64,000 bases of DNA from positions 248,001-312,000 of the forward strand of contig NZ_BNEO01000003.1 of assembly GCF_014905415.1 (NCBI RefSeq). The letters run 5' to 3'. Both the position numbers and the translations under genes were made by a program. Position 1 is the first letter of the stretch; every line of letters begins with the position of its first letter. The notes below the pieces were generated by a model. The model was not told the DNA's origin and ran no database searches. It saw nothing but the letters and a program-made list of their open reading frames with translations. This document shows, piece after piece, positions 1 through 8,875 of this stretch. This DNA is from Virgibacillus salexigens. Lineage in GTDB: Bacteria > Bacillota > Bacilli > Bacillales > Amphibacillaceae.

Positions 1-2
1 TC

Positions 3-464
3 TTTAGCCATAAATGTTTTACCTGATAGAACTTCTTCGGCTGGGCATCCATAATATCGTATGGTCCCTGATAATTGATTATTCTCCATTTCTGTTTTTA
101 ATGCAATAACAGCTTCGACTCCTGCTGTACCTAGCAGGTTATGCCCACAACCATGACCAGGGCCATTTGGATTAATCTCCTGTCGAGTTGTTGATTTTTT
201 TTGAGACAGGCCTGGTAATGCATCATATTCACCCAATACGCCAATGATCGGCTGTGAGTTACCGAATTCTGCGACAAATGCCGTAGGTATTCCTGCAATA
301 TCAGATTTAATGGTAAATCCTGCTTGCCGTAATGTATCCATTTGTAAAGTTGCTGCATAGGTTTCTTCATAAGCAAGCTGTGGGTGATCCCATATGTCAT
401 TAGCTATTTCCGAAAAAAAAGATTGCTTTTCATCTAACCAGTCTAAAATGGAATTTTTTGCCAT
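3..464 (-). CDS. M20 family amidohydrolase (AbgB-like), N-terminal 154 residues
   Basis: The gene runs off the left edge, so only the N-terminal 154 residues are present. It shows the metal-binding signatures of M20 carboxypeptidase/aminobenzoyl-glutamate hydrolase-type enzymes: GEYDALPG (residues 79-85) and GHGCGHN (103-109), followed by GCPAEE (139-144) carrying the catalytic and ligand acidic pair. Such enzymes hydrolyse N-acyl amino acids or folate breakdown products in the cytoplasm. The ATG at 464 follows a good AAGGAG site. Two membrane-protein genes lie upstream on the same strand 15 bp away, so the three probably form one operon, suggesting uptake of an amide or dipeptide substrate followed by hydrolysis. 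The exact substrate cannot be read from the sequence. Confidence 0.85.
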   Translation of the reverse strand, partial: MAKNSILDWLDEKQSFFSEIANDIWDHPQLAYEETYAATLQMDTLRQAGFTIKSDIAGIPTAFVAEFGNSQPIIGVLGEYDALPGLSQKKSTTRQEINPNGPGHGCGHNLLGTAGVEAVIALKTEMENNQLSGTIRYYGCPAEEVLSGKTFMAK

Positions 465-479
465 GTAAATTCTCCTTTA

Positions 480-1190
480 TTATGCGTGTGATTGTTGATG
501 TTTTCTCTTTTCTATAAAGATGCATAAGCTTATAGTAATAACAATACAACATAAGCCTTTAAAAAAACTTGGAATAGGTAACAGATATATGAGTAAACCA
601 CTTGTTAATGCAATGCACCCATATAAAGGTTTTTTTATTGCAAATTGAGCAAAAATACCGCCAAAAATAGCAGGAACAATATATGGGAAAATAGCACGAA
701 CAGAATCAGGAAGCATCGAAACGATAAAGGAACCGGAGATGATAATTACGGTTAATATCGCTAGATTAACTAAAGAAGCGGCTCCAATAGCAAGAGTGGC
801 TACGATTTCTCCCTTTTTCGTACCTGGATCTGTACCAACTGCTAATTGAGCAGCTCCAGCAGAGGGTAAACACATGTTAGAGATATTACCGGTCAAAAAA
901 GCAAGGTAAGTCCCAGATACGCCAAGTGTTGGAAAATAAGAAATTGGTTCTACTACCCAAACAAGTCCAATAACAGCTATATAAGCAGTTAAACCAGATA
1001 GAATAGGGGGCCAACCTGGATGGTAGCCAAGTACAAATGAAAGACAAATTGGTAAAGACAAAGTTAGTCCGATAATTGTCCAAATGGTGATTCTACCCCA
1101 GAAGTGAGATTTCGCATGAAACTCACTCATTTTTATCGTTTCAGATTGTTTTATCCGTTCAGTATGAAGAAACTTTTCGCTCACTTCCAT
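480..1190 (-). CDS. Small polytopic membrane protein, partner of DUF5058-like protein
   Basis: A 236-residue protein with about six hydrophobic segments and a polar N-terminal tail of about 30 residues. A conspicuous polar stretch inside the membrane region (TGNISN, then GTDPGTKKGE) resembles the interrupted helices of secondary transporters, but no named family is recognised with certainty. The start at 1190 (MEVSEKF) is chosen because GGGAG lies 8 bp upstream; an in-frame ATG at 1205 has no such site. It sits between the DUF5058-like gene and the M20 amidohydrolase on the same strand with very short spacers. A role as half of a two-subunit transporter is inference. Confidence 0.7.
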   Translation of the reverse strand: MEVSEKFLHTERIKQSETIKMSEFHAKSHFWGRITIWTIIGLTLSLPICLSFVLGYHPGWPPILSGLTAYIAVIGLVWVVEPISYFPTLGVSGTYLAFLTGNISNMCLPSAGAAQLAVGTDPGTKKGEIVATLAIGAASLVNLAILTVIIISGSFIVSMLPDSVRAIFPYIVPAIFGGIFAQFAIKKPLYGCIALTSGLLIYLLPIPSFFKGLCCIVITISLCIFIEKRKHQQSHA

Positions 1191-1208
1191 TAAAACAACT
1201 CCCATTCG

Positions 1209-1925
1209 TTAGATGATGAAGTAAATAACAGATAGGCTTGTAAGTATAGCCAGACCTAGTGACCATTCGTGTAACCATTTTAATTTTCTAAACTTGTTAG
1301 CAACAAGCGTAACAACGATCATGGTAATTGCTGCAGCAATAATAACGATAACTGATTCGTATCCTTTAAATAATTCCTGTGTTAATAAATTACCGAATAT
1401 GCCAAGCATTGCAGCTGTAGATATAATAATCATGATTGGAAAGCCTTTATCTTTTGTTTTGTTCGTTATAGAGGATTGGAATTTCCCTAAATGTTTTGTA
1501 AATAAGGCTACAAACAATAACCAACCACATCCCCCTAAACTTAATACCCATGCTACAGTGGTAAATGCTTGAGACGTAAACGAAGATGAACCTAATTCTG
1601 TTCCAAAAGAAGTAGCAGCGATAGAAGCTCCCATTGATTCCGTTGCAGCTGATCCGATAATTCCAATTCTAATTAAAGTAAGTGGGTTGCCCAACAAGGT
1701 AATAAGTGAAATAGCGATAATCATAATGCCTAAGGAAGGTCCAATAGAGTTAATGGCCCCAACTTTAAGAGATGTTTTTACTTCGTGTTGAGATAACCCT
1801 ACGCTAGCACTTGTCTTTGAGGCGATTCGGATAAATATAATCCCTTGAAAAGCGATGACGGCTATAATCAAACAAGCGATTACCCAAATGAACGGGTTAT
1901 TAGCTACTAACATTGCCTTTTCCAT
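1209..1925 (-). CDS. DUF5058-like membrane protein
   Basis: A 238-residue hydrophobic protein. The pattern 'NNPFIWVIACLIIAVIAFQ' near the N-terminus, 'GAINSIGPSLGIM' and 'GIIGSAATESMGA' matches the DUF5058 family of uncharacterised bacterial membrane proteins as I remember it. About six membrane segments are visible. The open frame extends upstream to 2111, but the start is placed at 1925 because homologues begin near MEKAMLVANNPF and a GGGAAGG-type site precedes it. It is the first gene of a minus-strand group with the second membrane protein and the M20 hydrolase, which suggests transport of the hydrolase's substrate or product; this is inference. Confidence 0.7.
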   Translation of the reverse strand: MEKAMLVANNPFIWVIACLIIAVIAFQGIIFIRIASKTSASVGLSQHEVKTSLKVGAINSIGPSLGIMIIAISLITLLGNPLTLIRIGIIGSAATESMGASIAATSFGTELGSSSFTSQAFTTVAWVLSLGGCGWLLFVALFTKHLGKFQSSITNKTKDKGFPIMIIISTAAMLGIFGNLLTQELFKGYESVIVIIAAAITMIVVTLVANKFRKLKWLHEWSLGLAILTSLSVIYFII

Positions 1926-2188
1926 TCTAACCTTCCCTTCTTTTTTAATAGTTTGAAAAATTAAATAATTATTTCTAGTTAAACATAGAATAATAGATGT
2001 CACTACTATAATGGAAGGAAATCTTACAAAAATTCGGAAAAATGAGTGAAAATGCCTAGAATAAGAGAAGGGACGATCCATTTTTATCATAGATGTTAGT
2101 AATTCGAACAAATTGAATACGGATTATAATCTAGTGAAAAGTTGCGGTATAATAAATCTTAAACTGATAGATGAAGGAGGAATAGGAT

Positions 2189-2581
2189 ATGTTTCAGATG
2201 AGGATCGAACCACGTGTTTCTGAAACGGATGGAGTTGGACATATTAATAACACGACCATACCAATCTGGCTAGAGGCAGCAAGAAATCCCATCTTTAAAT
2301 TATTTACCCCAGATGATTCCTTTGCAAATTGGAAAATGATACTACTATCTATTCAAGTAGACTATCTTAGTCAAATTTATTTTGGGACTCCGGTAGAAAT
2401 ACATACGTGGGTAAAGAGAATTGGTAATACCAGCCTTGAATTATATGAGGAAGTCTATCAAAGAGGTCACCACTGCGCGAAAGGTAAAGCTGTATATGTA
2501 AATTACAATCAAGAGAAACAAGTATCTGAGTTAATTCCTGACAACATTCGACAGGAATTAGAAAAGCATCTTTATTCATAA
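2189..2581 (+). CDS. Acyl-CoA thioesterase, hotdog fold (4HBT/YbgC-like)
   Basis: A 130-residue single-domain protein. The N-terminal segment RVSETDGVGHINN is the typical 4HBT thioesterase signature (Asp-x-x-Gly-His-x-x-Asn), and the length is right for one hotdog domain. These enzymes hydrolyse acyl-CoA thioesters in the cytoplasm. The ATG has a strong AAGGAGG site 8 bp upstream. The gene stands alone, divergent from the DUF5058-like operon, with 197 bp to the next gene. The substrate cannot be deduced. Confidence 0.85.
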   Translation: MFQMRIEPRVSETDGVGHINNTTIPIWLEAARNPIFKLFTPDDSFANWKMILLSIQVDYLSQIYFGTPVEIHTWVKRIGNTSLELYEEVYQRGHHCAKGKAVYVNYNQEKQVSELIPDNIRQELEKHLYS

Positions 2582-2778
2582 AATGGAAGTGGAGAAGATA
2601 GTCTACTAGTTATTTAGAGTTAATTGTACGATTTATACGTATTTTCAAATTATTAAGGTGAGAAATTCAAGGAATCACGTTCATTCGACAATTTCCGCTC
2701 GTTTAGAATTTTTTAAATAATCATATCTTTGTTATTATTAAAGGGTATTCATTTTTTTATTACCAAGGGGGTTTTTAC

Positions 2779-3570
2779 ATGAATAAACACAAATGGAAAT
2801 TACTGAGTATTCTGATTTTAATTGGTCTTGTTTTAGCGGGATGTGGTTCTTCTGAAGGGGATGCGGAAAATGGTGATAATAGTGAAGGTGAGTTGAAAGA
2901 TACGTACACAGTAGCTAGTGATACATCCTTCGTGCCGTTTGAATTCAAAGAAGATGGCGAATACGTTGGCTTCGATATCGATCTTATTCATGCCATTGCG
3001 GATGAAGCTGGGTTTGAAATCGAATTAGAAACAACGAACTTTGATGGAATTATTCCTGGCTTGCAGACTGGTTCGTTTGATATTGCGATTGCTGGTATAA
3101 GTATTACTGAAGAAAGAAAACAGAAGATTGATTATAGTGAGCCATATTATGAATCTGGATTAGCAATTGGTGTCCGTAGTGATAACGATTCTGTTAAAGG
3201 GATTGAAGATTTAGAGGGGAAAACAATTGCCACTAGACTAGGATCTACCAGTGCTTCATATATCGATGAGAACATTGAAAATGCGGAGGCGAGTCAATTT
3301 GAACAGCTTGATCAAGCGTATTTAGCTGTTGAAAATGGCAGTGCTGATGCTATTTTATATGATGCTCCGAATGTAAATTATTACATTCAAACAAATGGAG
3401 ACAACCTAAAAGTTGTTGGTGACCTTTACCAAGCTGAGGATTACGGTATTGCAATCTCGAAAGGGCAAGAAGAATTAGTTACTGCTATTAATGATGCATT
3501 AGCAACTTTAAAGGAAAACGGTAAATACGATGAAATCTATGAAAAATGGTTTGGAAAAAAACCAGAATAA
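2779..3570 (+). CDS. Polar amino-acid ABC transporter, substrate-binding lipoprotein
   Basis: A 263-residue extracellular binding protein. The N-terminus is a lipoprotein signal peptide ending LVLAGC, with Cys22 as the lipidated residue, followed by a Ser/Gly/Glu-rich linker. The mature part is a family 3 solute-binding domain (SBP_bac_3): SFVPFEF, GFDIDLIHAIADEAG and the IAGISITEERKQKIDYSEPYY block are diagnostic of glutamine, arginine or cystine-type binders. It heads a binding protein-permease-ATPase cluster and is most like GlnH-type proteins. A 224-bp gap separates it from the permease, in which no gene was recognised. The specific amino acid is not certain. Confidence 0.92.
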   Translation: MNKHKWKLLSILILIGLVLAGCGSSEGDAENGDNSEGELKDTYTVASDTSFVPFEFKEDGEYVGFDIDLIHAIADEAGFEIELETTNFDGIIPGLQTGSFDIAIAGISITEERKQKIDYSEPYYESGLAIGVRSDNDSVKGIEDLEGKTIATRLGSTSASYIDENIENAEASQFEQLDQAYLAVENGSADAILYDAPNVNYYIQTNGDNLKVVGDLYQAEDYGIAISKGQEELVTAINDALATLKENGKYDEIYEKWFGKKPE

Positions 3571-3794
3571 CAGAATTCGAACGATTACAAGTCGTTAAGG
3601 AGCACAGCCTCATGAAGAATAAGCAATAATGAATAGGGAATCTCCTGTTTTGATTGGACAGTTTGAATACGTAGTAACAAAATTGATGCTCATATGGAAA
3701 CTGGGTCGTTACGAGTAAAAGAGGAGAATCTTCTTGTTTGGATGGGCTGACTTTTAGGGCAGCTCCTTTTTCTCTGACTAGCGAGGTGAAGCAA

Positions 3795-4451
3795 ATGGTG
3801 AATTTTAATTGGCTGCAAGTGATTGATTTCTTACCTGAATTATTTACAGGACTTTATTATACCTTACTCATTTCTGTTATTGGCTTAATTATTGGATTTG
3901 TTCTTGGTGGAATCTTTGGACTAGGGAGAATAGCTAATAATAAACTTATTAAGAGCATTTCTGCAATATATGTAGAAGTTATTCGGGGTACACCTGTATT
4001 GGTACAAGCAATTTGGATATATTTCGCCCTACCACTAATCATTGGCTTTGAAATCGAGTCCATAATTGCCGGGGTTATCGTCATTGCGTTGAACTCAGGT
4101 GCTTATATTGCTGAAATTGTTCGTGGGGCAGTACAATCAATTGATAAAGGGCAGATGGAAGCAGGTCGCTCATTAGGGCTGAACCATGGACAAACAATGC
4201 GATATATCATTTGGCCACAGGCATTTAAACGAATGATTCCTCCATTAGGGAATCAGTTTATTATTAGTATTAAGGACACCTCACTCTTATCCGTAATATT
4301 AGTGCCGGAGTTGATTTTTCAAGGTCGATTAATCGCTGCCAACCATTTTAACGCGGTGGAAATTTATACAACGGTAGCAGTTTTTTATCTGGCTATTACG
4401 CTGACATTATCATTTGTATTACGGATTATTGAGAGGAGGCTGGATATTTAA
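3795..4451 (+). CDS. Polar amino-acid ABC transporter, permease (GlnP/HisM type)
   Basis: A 218-residue inner-membrane permease of the His/Glu/Gln/Arg/opine family. The EAA-loop region [37 protein letters not shown] contacts the ATPase, and RGTPVLVQ is typical of the family. About five membrane helices are visible. The start is placed at 3795 (MVNFNWLQ) because GAGGTGA lies just upstream; the longer frame from 3738 lacks this. The stop codon overlaps the ATG of the ATPase gene (TAATG), so the two are translationally coupled. Confidence 0.92.
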   Translation: MVNFNWLQVIDFLPELFTGLYYTLLISVIGLIIGFVLGGIFGLGRIANNKLIKSISAIYVEVIRGTPVLVQAIWIYFALPLIIGFEIESIIAGVIVIALNSGAYIAEIVRGAVQSIDKGQMEAGRSLGLNHGQTMRYIIWPQAFKRMIPPLGNQFIISIKDTSLLSVILVPELIFQGRLIAANHFNAVEIYTTVAVFYLAITLTLSFVLRIIERRLDI

Positions 4452-5173
4452 TGATTCAAGTAAAAGGTTTATACAAAAACTTTGGAAAAACAGAGGTTCT
4501 TAAAGGAATAAATTGTGAGATTCAGCCCTCGGAAGTAGTTTGTGTAATTGGTCCAAGCGGTTCTGGAAAAAGTACTTTTTTACGTTGCTTAAATATGCTG
4601 GAATCAATTACTAGTGGTGAAGTGATTGTGGATGGGAATAACTTAAATGATTCTAATACAGATATAAATATGGTGCGTACAGAAGTAGGAATGGTCTTCC
4701 AACAGTTTAATTTATTTCCTCACAAGAAAGTCATTGAAAACTTAATGCTTGCACCTCAAAAAGTAAGAAATATTAGTCGTCAGGATGCAAGAGAAAGAGC
4801 AGAGAAATTGCTAGCAAAAGTTGGATTAGGAGATAAAGCTGAACAATATCCTCAGCAATTGTCTGGTGGCCAGCAACAGCGTGTTGCTATCGCACGAGCA
4901 CTGGCCATGGAACCGAAAATGATGTTGTTTGATGAACCCACTTCTGCGTTAGACCCTGAATTAGTCGGAGAAGTATTAGAAGTGATGAAACAACTGGCTA
5001 AAGAGGGAATGACCATGTTTGTCGTGACACATGAAATGGGTTTTGCTAGAGAAGTGGGTGATCGAGTGTTGTTTATGGATAATGGTGTTATTGTTGAAGA
5101 AGGGAAACCCGATCAACTATTTTCTAACCCCCAATCTGATCGAACAAAAGAATTTTTAAATAAAATATTGTAA
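4451..5173 (+). CDS. glnQ: Polar amino-acid ABC transporter, ATP-binding protein
   Basis: A 240-residue ABC ATPase with Walker [10 protein letters not shown] (about residues 34-42), Q-loop ([10 protein letters not shown]), signature LSGGQQQR, Walker [14 protein letters not shown] and the switch His in VVTHEMGFA. These place it in the polar amino-acid (GlnQ/HisP) subfamily. It powers the importer made with the two preceding genes and overlaps the permease gene by 1 bp. It could also serve the ATPase-less binding protein/permease pair at 58-59.7 kb, which is speculation. Confidence 0.93.
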   Translation: MIQVKGLYKNFGKTEVLKGINCEIQPSEVVCVIGPSGSGKSTFLRCLNMLESITSGEVIVDGNNLNDSNTDINMVRTEVGMVFQQFNLFPHKKVIENLMLAPQKVRNISRQDARERAEKLLAKVGLGDKAEQYPQQLSGGQQQRVAIARALAMEPKMMLFDEPTSALDPELVGEVLEVMKQLAKEGMTMFVVTHEMGFAREVGDRVLFMDNGVIVEEGKPDQLFSNPQSDRTKEFLNKIL

Positions 5174-5182
5174 CAAAACTAG

Positions 5183-5213
5183 CGTATTGGGTCGTTCGCC
5201 CAATACGTTTTTT
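5183..5213 (+). terminator. Rho-independent terminator after the ABC importer
   Basis: A 9-bp perfect stem (CGTATTGGG / CCCAATACG) with a 7-nt loop is followed by six T residues, 10 bp after the ATPase stop codon. Confidence 0.9.
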
Positions 5214-5279
5214 ATGTAATAACTTGATACAACAAGGACATAACTAATACTATTCGAAAATGTTTGGAGTGTGGTTCAT

Positions 5280-5552
5280 ATGTATTTAAATGGTAAGCTT
5301 ATATCAGGTGAACTTGATTTAAACACAAATGATTTTATAGTAAAGCAATTTAAACAGCTCGCTACCGAATCTAATCTCTCTGAGAATCAGTTAACCAAAA
5401 TCATGAGGTACTTAGACAGTCATCCTAATGTTGATGGTCAAGTATTAACTTTATATGATCAAATGCCAATCTTCTTAAATCAGGAAGAAGTGGCAAACGT
5501 TCTTGATGATTTAAGGTATATTCAATCGATGTACCAATCAAATAATGAATGA
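5280..5552 (+). CDS. Hypothetical protein (90 aa)
   Basis: A small, soluble, helix-rich acidic protein with no family I recognise; no membrane segment, signal peptide or cysteine motif. The ATG at 5280 is preferred because GGAG lies about 10 bp upstream; a GTG at 5271 in the same frame is possible. It stands alone after the ABC terminator and converges with the Spo0E-like gene. Confidence 0.6.
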   Translation: MYLNGKLISGELDLNTNDFIVKQFKQLATESNLSENQLTKIMRYLDSHPNVDGQVLTLYDQMPIFLNQEEVANVLDDLRYIQSMYQSNNE

Positions 5553-5565
5553 TAACTCATTCAGT

Positions 5566-5769
5566 TCATACCCAAAACATGACAATAAATCCAGTTAAAT
5601 ATACTGGTTTTAAATTGTTTTGCAAATTTAATAGCGTATCAAGCTGTTGACTACATTTAACCGTTCGCTTATCAGTCAGTCCATATTTTAGACCCAATTC
5701 TATCATCTCTTTTTTTTTCTTACTAATCGCCTTGCTTAATCTTGTAACTTTTGGTTCAACGATCTTCAT
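5566..5769 (-). CDS. Spo0E-like aspartyl-phosphate phosphatase
   Basis: A 67-residue protein matching the Spo0E/YisI/YnzD family: a short helical hairpin with the motif SQQLD (residues 40-44, family consensus S-Q-x-L-D) after KKKEMIELGLKYGLTDKRTV. These proteins dephosphorylate phosphorylated Spo0A and delay sporulation, which implies an endospore former. The tail is longer and more hydrophobic than usual. A GAAGGA site precedes the ATG. Confidence 0.85.
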   Translation of the reverse strand: MKIVEPKVTRLSKAISKKKKEMIELGLKYGLTDKRTVKCSQQLDTLLNLQNNLKPVYLTGFIVMFWV

Positions 5770-6113
5770 TTTCCTTCTTCCTTTCTTGATTATAAAAATG
5801 TTAGGGCATAAGTCTCAGAACACACAAGTGTAAGTATGATTATTTCTATATGAAAATGCAATAGTTTCAACAAAGAAAGTCAAAATGATATAAATTACGA
5901 CATATTACTACTAATTTGTTTGTTATTTTATAGTAATCACTTCATAAATGTAGGGTATTTGTCTCATTTATTGTATATTTTGGTTTCAAAGTAAATAATT
6001 GGATTACTTTGAATGTATGTTGACTTTTACACTTCATACTGCTGGGAAATTTTTATTTGGTCCTCATAAAAAAGGTGATTAGAGACAGATCATTTGGCAA
6101 TCAGAGGAAGATA

Positions 6114-6444
6114 ATGTTCAAAATAACAAAACGAATTAATATTATAACACAGTACTTCGTGAGGCAATGAAGGAGGAATAAGCTGCATTTTGGCTAACCG
6201 ATTGTTTTGAACTAGTAGAATTGGCCGTGGAACCTAGCTTTCAAGGAAGTGGATATGGACAACAATTTTTAGAGGAGATCTTGAAAAGAATCCCTAATCA
6301 GACAGTAGTATTAACCACACAGTAAATAATATCATTGGTCAATCATTATATAAAAAGTAAGAGTGGCGGGTATTAGCAACTCCTTCTTTCCAGATCATAC
6401 AATTCCCTTTACGATTATGGGAAGAAAGATTAACGATTTTGTAA
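6114..6444 (+). pseudogene. GNAT acetyltransferase remnant
   Basis: The translation of 6185-6325 gives a recognisable acetyl-CoA-binding core (ELVELAVEP-FQGSGYGQQFLEEIL), but a TAA stop interrupts the frame upstream (6179-6181), another ends it at 6323, and the natural C-terminal part (SLYKK, then WRVLATPSFQIIQFP) continues in a different frame to 6444 with a further stop. At least two nonsense changes and one frameshift are therefore present. The rest of the 1-kb gene-free stretch 5770-6776 holds only AT-rich sequence and a 25-codon frame at 6560-6637 (LRKGLTNLGVTLAIINGCKKG) that may be a scrap of another acetyltransferase. Confidence 0.65.
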
Positions 6445-6776
6445 AATGATTAAGATAACGGGAAGTAACGTGGTGATTGAAGATAAGGGAAATACGCGAA
6501 GCACCTTGTGTAACTGTTTTATGACATGTTTATCTTTCCTGCTGTAACTCATTAATGGAATGTATCACATGTTACGTAAGGGCTTAACCAATTTGGGTGT
6601 TACATTGGCTATTATCAATGGATGTAAAAAAGGCTAATCATTCCATGACGAATATGATAATATGGATTTGTGTGGATTATTCAAATAATTACTAAATTAA
6701 AGTGTTCCATTACTGATAGTTTACTATTATTCTATTTTTTTGTGTGAAGAAATGATAAATAGAGGATGTTTTATGA

Positions 6777-7550
6777 ATGATCGTGAAGACAGACTTTAAA
6801 GTTAAGCAAAAACTGTATCCCTTATTTAAAGGTCTCAAAGATACACAGATTTTAAGTTGTCTACAAGGCCATATGGGAGAAGCTTGGGTTGATGATCCAG
6901 TGCATCCGACTGTAGCTCAGATTACAGTTGGTGACTTTACCTTCTTTGCTGGAGATGCTTATTCCAATACAGCAACTGAATTATTAGGCAATATTCCTGA
7001 TCGAATACTAGCTATTGTTCATACCAAAGAATGGGCAGACCAGCTAGAGGCAAGGTATCAGGGGGCCTTTGAAAAAATCAAACGATATCGCTTTCGAAAA
7101 CAGGCTACCGACTTAAAGATAAAGCCACTAGAAGATTATGTCGCTAAACTACCAGAGAACTATGAATTAAAACGTATCGATCGAAGCAATATTCTAAATC
7201 CATCGTTACATGCTATTTCAGAAGATTTCACGGGAAATTTTCATTCTATAGAGGATTTTTTAGAAAGAGGGATAGGATATTGTGTTTTATATAATGGAAA
7301 GGTCGTATGTGGAGCATCGTCTTATAGTGTATATAATGATGGGATTGAAATCGAAATCGGTACAAATCCTGATTATAGAAGAAAAGGTTTGGCTAAAATT
7401 ACAGCATCTGCATTAATACTAGAGTGTCTTGAAAAAGGGTGGTATCCAAGTTGGGATGCTGCTAATTTAGCATCTGCTAGATTAGCAGAACAATTAGGTT
7501 ATGTGATGGAGGGAGCATATGATAGTTATTTTATAGTCAAGGAGGAATAA
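6777..7550 (+). CDS. GNAT acetyltransferase, ZmaR-like (PF12746 type)
   Basis: A 257-residue protein with an N-terminal domain typical of the ZmaR-like GNAT group (QGHMGEAWVDDPVHPTVAQI, then FAGD) and a C-terminal acetyl-CoA-binding half with IEIEIGTNPDYRRKGLAKITASALI (about residues 188-212), the conserved R/Q-x-x-G-x-G/A loop. Family members include the zwittermicin A self-resistance acetyltransferase; most are uncharacterised. It lies 5 bp upstream of, and shares a GGAGG site with, an MccF-like peptidase gene, so the pair is probably cotranslated. Detoxification of a peptide-like antibiotic is a reasonable but untested idea. Confidence 0.8.
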   Translation: MIVKTDFKVKQKLYPLFKGLKDTQILSCLQGHMGEAWVDDPVHPTVAQITVGDFTFFAGDAYSNTATELLGNIPDRILAIVHTKEWADQLEARYQGAFEKIKRYRFRKQATDLKIKPLEDYVAKLPENYELKRIDRSNILNPSLHAISEDFTGNFHSIEDFLERGIGYCVLYNGKVVCGASSYSVYNDGIEIEIGTNPDYRRKGLAKITASALILECLEKGWYPSWDAANLASARLAEQLGYVMEGAYDSYFIVKEE

Positions 7551-7555
7551 GAAAG

Positions 7556-8599
7556 GTGTTAAAAAAACCTAAACATTTATTGTCAGGAGATAAAGTAGCA
7601 ACTGTTAGCCCAAGCTGGGGTGGAGCGGGAGACCCTGAATTGAGAACGCGATATGAGATAGGAGTAAAGCGTTTAAAAGACGTGTTTGGTCTACATGCTG
7701 TACCGATGCCGAATAGCTTGAAAGGGACCTCCTACTTATATGAAAATCCACAAGCACGTGCGGAAGATTTAATGATCGCATTTAAAGATCCTTCCATTAA
7801 AGCAATCATTGCTAACATAGGAGGTGATGATAGTATCCGGTTATTGCCATATTTAGATTTAGAAGTGATTCATGATAACCCCAAAATTTTTATGGGGTAT
7901 TCGGATAGTACCATTCAACATCTAATCAACTTGAAAGCTGGCATATCATCATTCTATGGACCAGCAATTCTAACGGATTTTGCTGAAAATGTAGAAATGC
8001 ATGCTTATACCATTCATTCCATTAAGCAAACGCTGTTTACAAGCACACCTATTGGTGAAATAGAACAGGCGACGGCTTGGACAAGTGAATTTCTAGATTG
8101 GACAGTCGAAACTAATAATCAGATTAAACGGAAGATGCAACCAAACAAAGGGTACGAGCTGCTTCAAGGTTCTGGTACTGTATCTGGACGATTAATTGGA
8201 GGGTGTATGGAGGTATTAGAATTTACAAAAGGGACCGAGCTTTGGCCGACTAGTAATCACTGGGAAAATAGTATCCTTTTTTTTGAGACTTCTGAAGTAA
8301 AATCATCACCTGTTCTACTGACCTATTGGCTGCGTAATTATGCTGCACAGGGGCTATTACAAAACACCAATGGAATTGTATTTGCAAAGCCTAAAGATGA
8401 AGCCTTTTATGAAGAATATAAAAGAGCGATACGCATGGTAATGCGTGAGTATAAGCTAGAGGATTTGCCAATATTATATAATTTGAACTTTGGTCATACC
8501 GAACCTAAAATTGTTATCCCGTATGGAGCGATGGCCGAGATCGATTGTGAACATCAAACGTTCTCCATTTTGGAAAGTGGTGTGGAACCGTTTAAATAA
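7556..8599 (+). CDS. S66 family serine peptidase (MccF/LD-carboxypeptidase-like)
   Basis: A 347-residue protein of normal length for the MccF branch of family S66. The nucleophile elbow GYSDS has Ser116, and the typical N-terminal VATVSPSWGGAG, the oxyanion loop NIGGDDS, ETSE and the catalytic His of NFGHTEP near the C-terminus are all present. Family members cleave muropeptides (LD-carboxypeptidase) or inactivate microcin C-type nucleotide-peptide toxins. The start is GTG with a GGAGG site overlapping the end of the acetyltransferase gene. No signal peptide, so it acts in the cytoplasm. Confidence 0.88.
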   Translation: MLKKPKHLLSGDKVATVSPSWGGAGDPELRTRYEIGVKRLKDVFGLHAVPMPNSLKGTSYLYENPQARAEDLMIAFKDPSIKAIIANIGGDDSIRLLPYLDLEVIHDNPKIFMGYSDSTIQHLINLKAGISSFYGPAILTDFAENVEMHAYTIHSIKQTLFTSTPIGEIEQATAWTSEFLDWTVETNNQIKRKMQPNKGYELLQGSGTVSGRLIGGCMEVLEFTKGTELWPTSNHWENSILFFETSEVKSSPVLLTYWLRNYAAQGLLQNTNGIVFAKPKDEAFYEEYKRAIRMVMREYKLEDLPILYNLNFGHTEPKIVIPYGAMAEIDCEHQTFSILESGVEPFK

Positions 8600-8624
8600 T
8601 TATAGAGAGTTTGTAAATTTCGAT

Positions 8625-8738
8625 ATGGAGAATATGAATATTATAAAATTATTATTTTTACTAATTGCATATAGGCTACTTTTATTAGGATTATTCTATG
8701 TCTTTCGTAGGTTTCCACAACCATGCAAAAATGGATGA
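8625..8738 (+). CDS. Possible 37-aa hydrophobic peptide
   Basis: A short frame with one hydrophobic segment (IIKLLFLLIAYRLLLLGLFYVF) and a charged tail. There is no convincing ribosome binding site and no recognisable family, so it may be non-coding or a remnant. Confidence 0.25.
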   Translation: MENMNIIKLLFLLIAYRLLLLGLFYVFRRFPQPCKNG

Positions 8739-8830
8739 TCCATTTAGATTTGGGCTGGACTCCTTATGATACCGATAATGCTATCTCAAACTTGGTTATC
8801 AAAACAAGAACTAGAAGAGCCTATCATGAA

Positions 8831-8864
8831 CAAAGAGGATCAGTAAAATTTGATCCTCTTTGTT
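8831..8864. terminator. Bidirectional Rho-independent terminator
   Basis: A perfect stem (CAAAGAGGATCA / TGATCCTCTTTG) with an 8-nt loop, flanked by T-rich sequence on the plus side, lies between the S66 peptidase gene and the convergent SDR gene. Confidence 0.8.
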
Positions 8865-8875
8865 TTCCTTCTAAA

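Noticed and set aside
2637-2656. CodY-box-like sequence upstream of the ABC importer
   Set aside because: Only about 11 of 15 positions agree with the consensus, not enough in AT-rich DNA.
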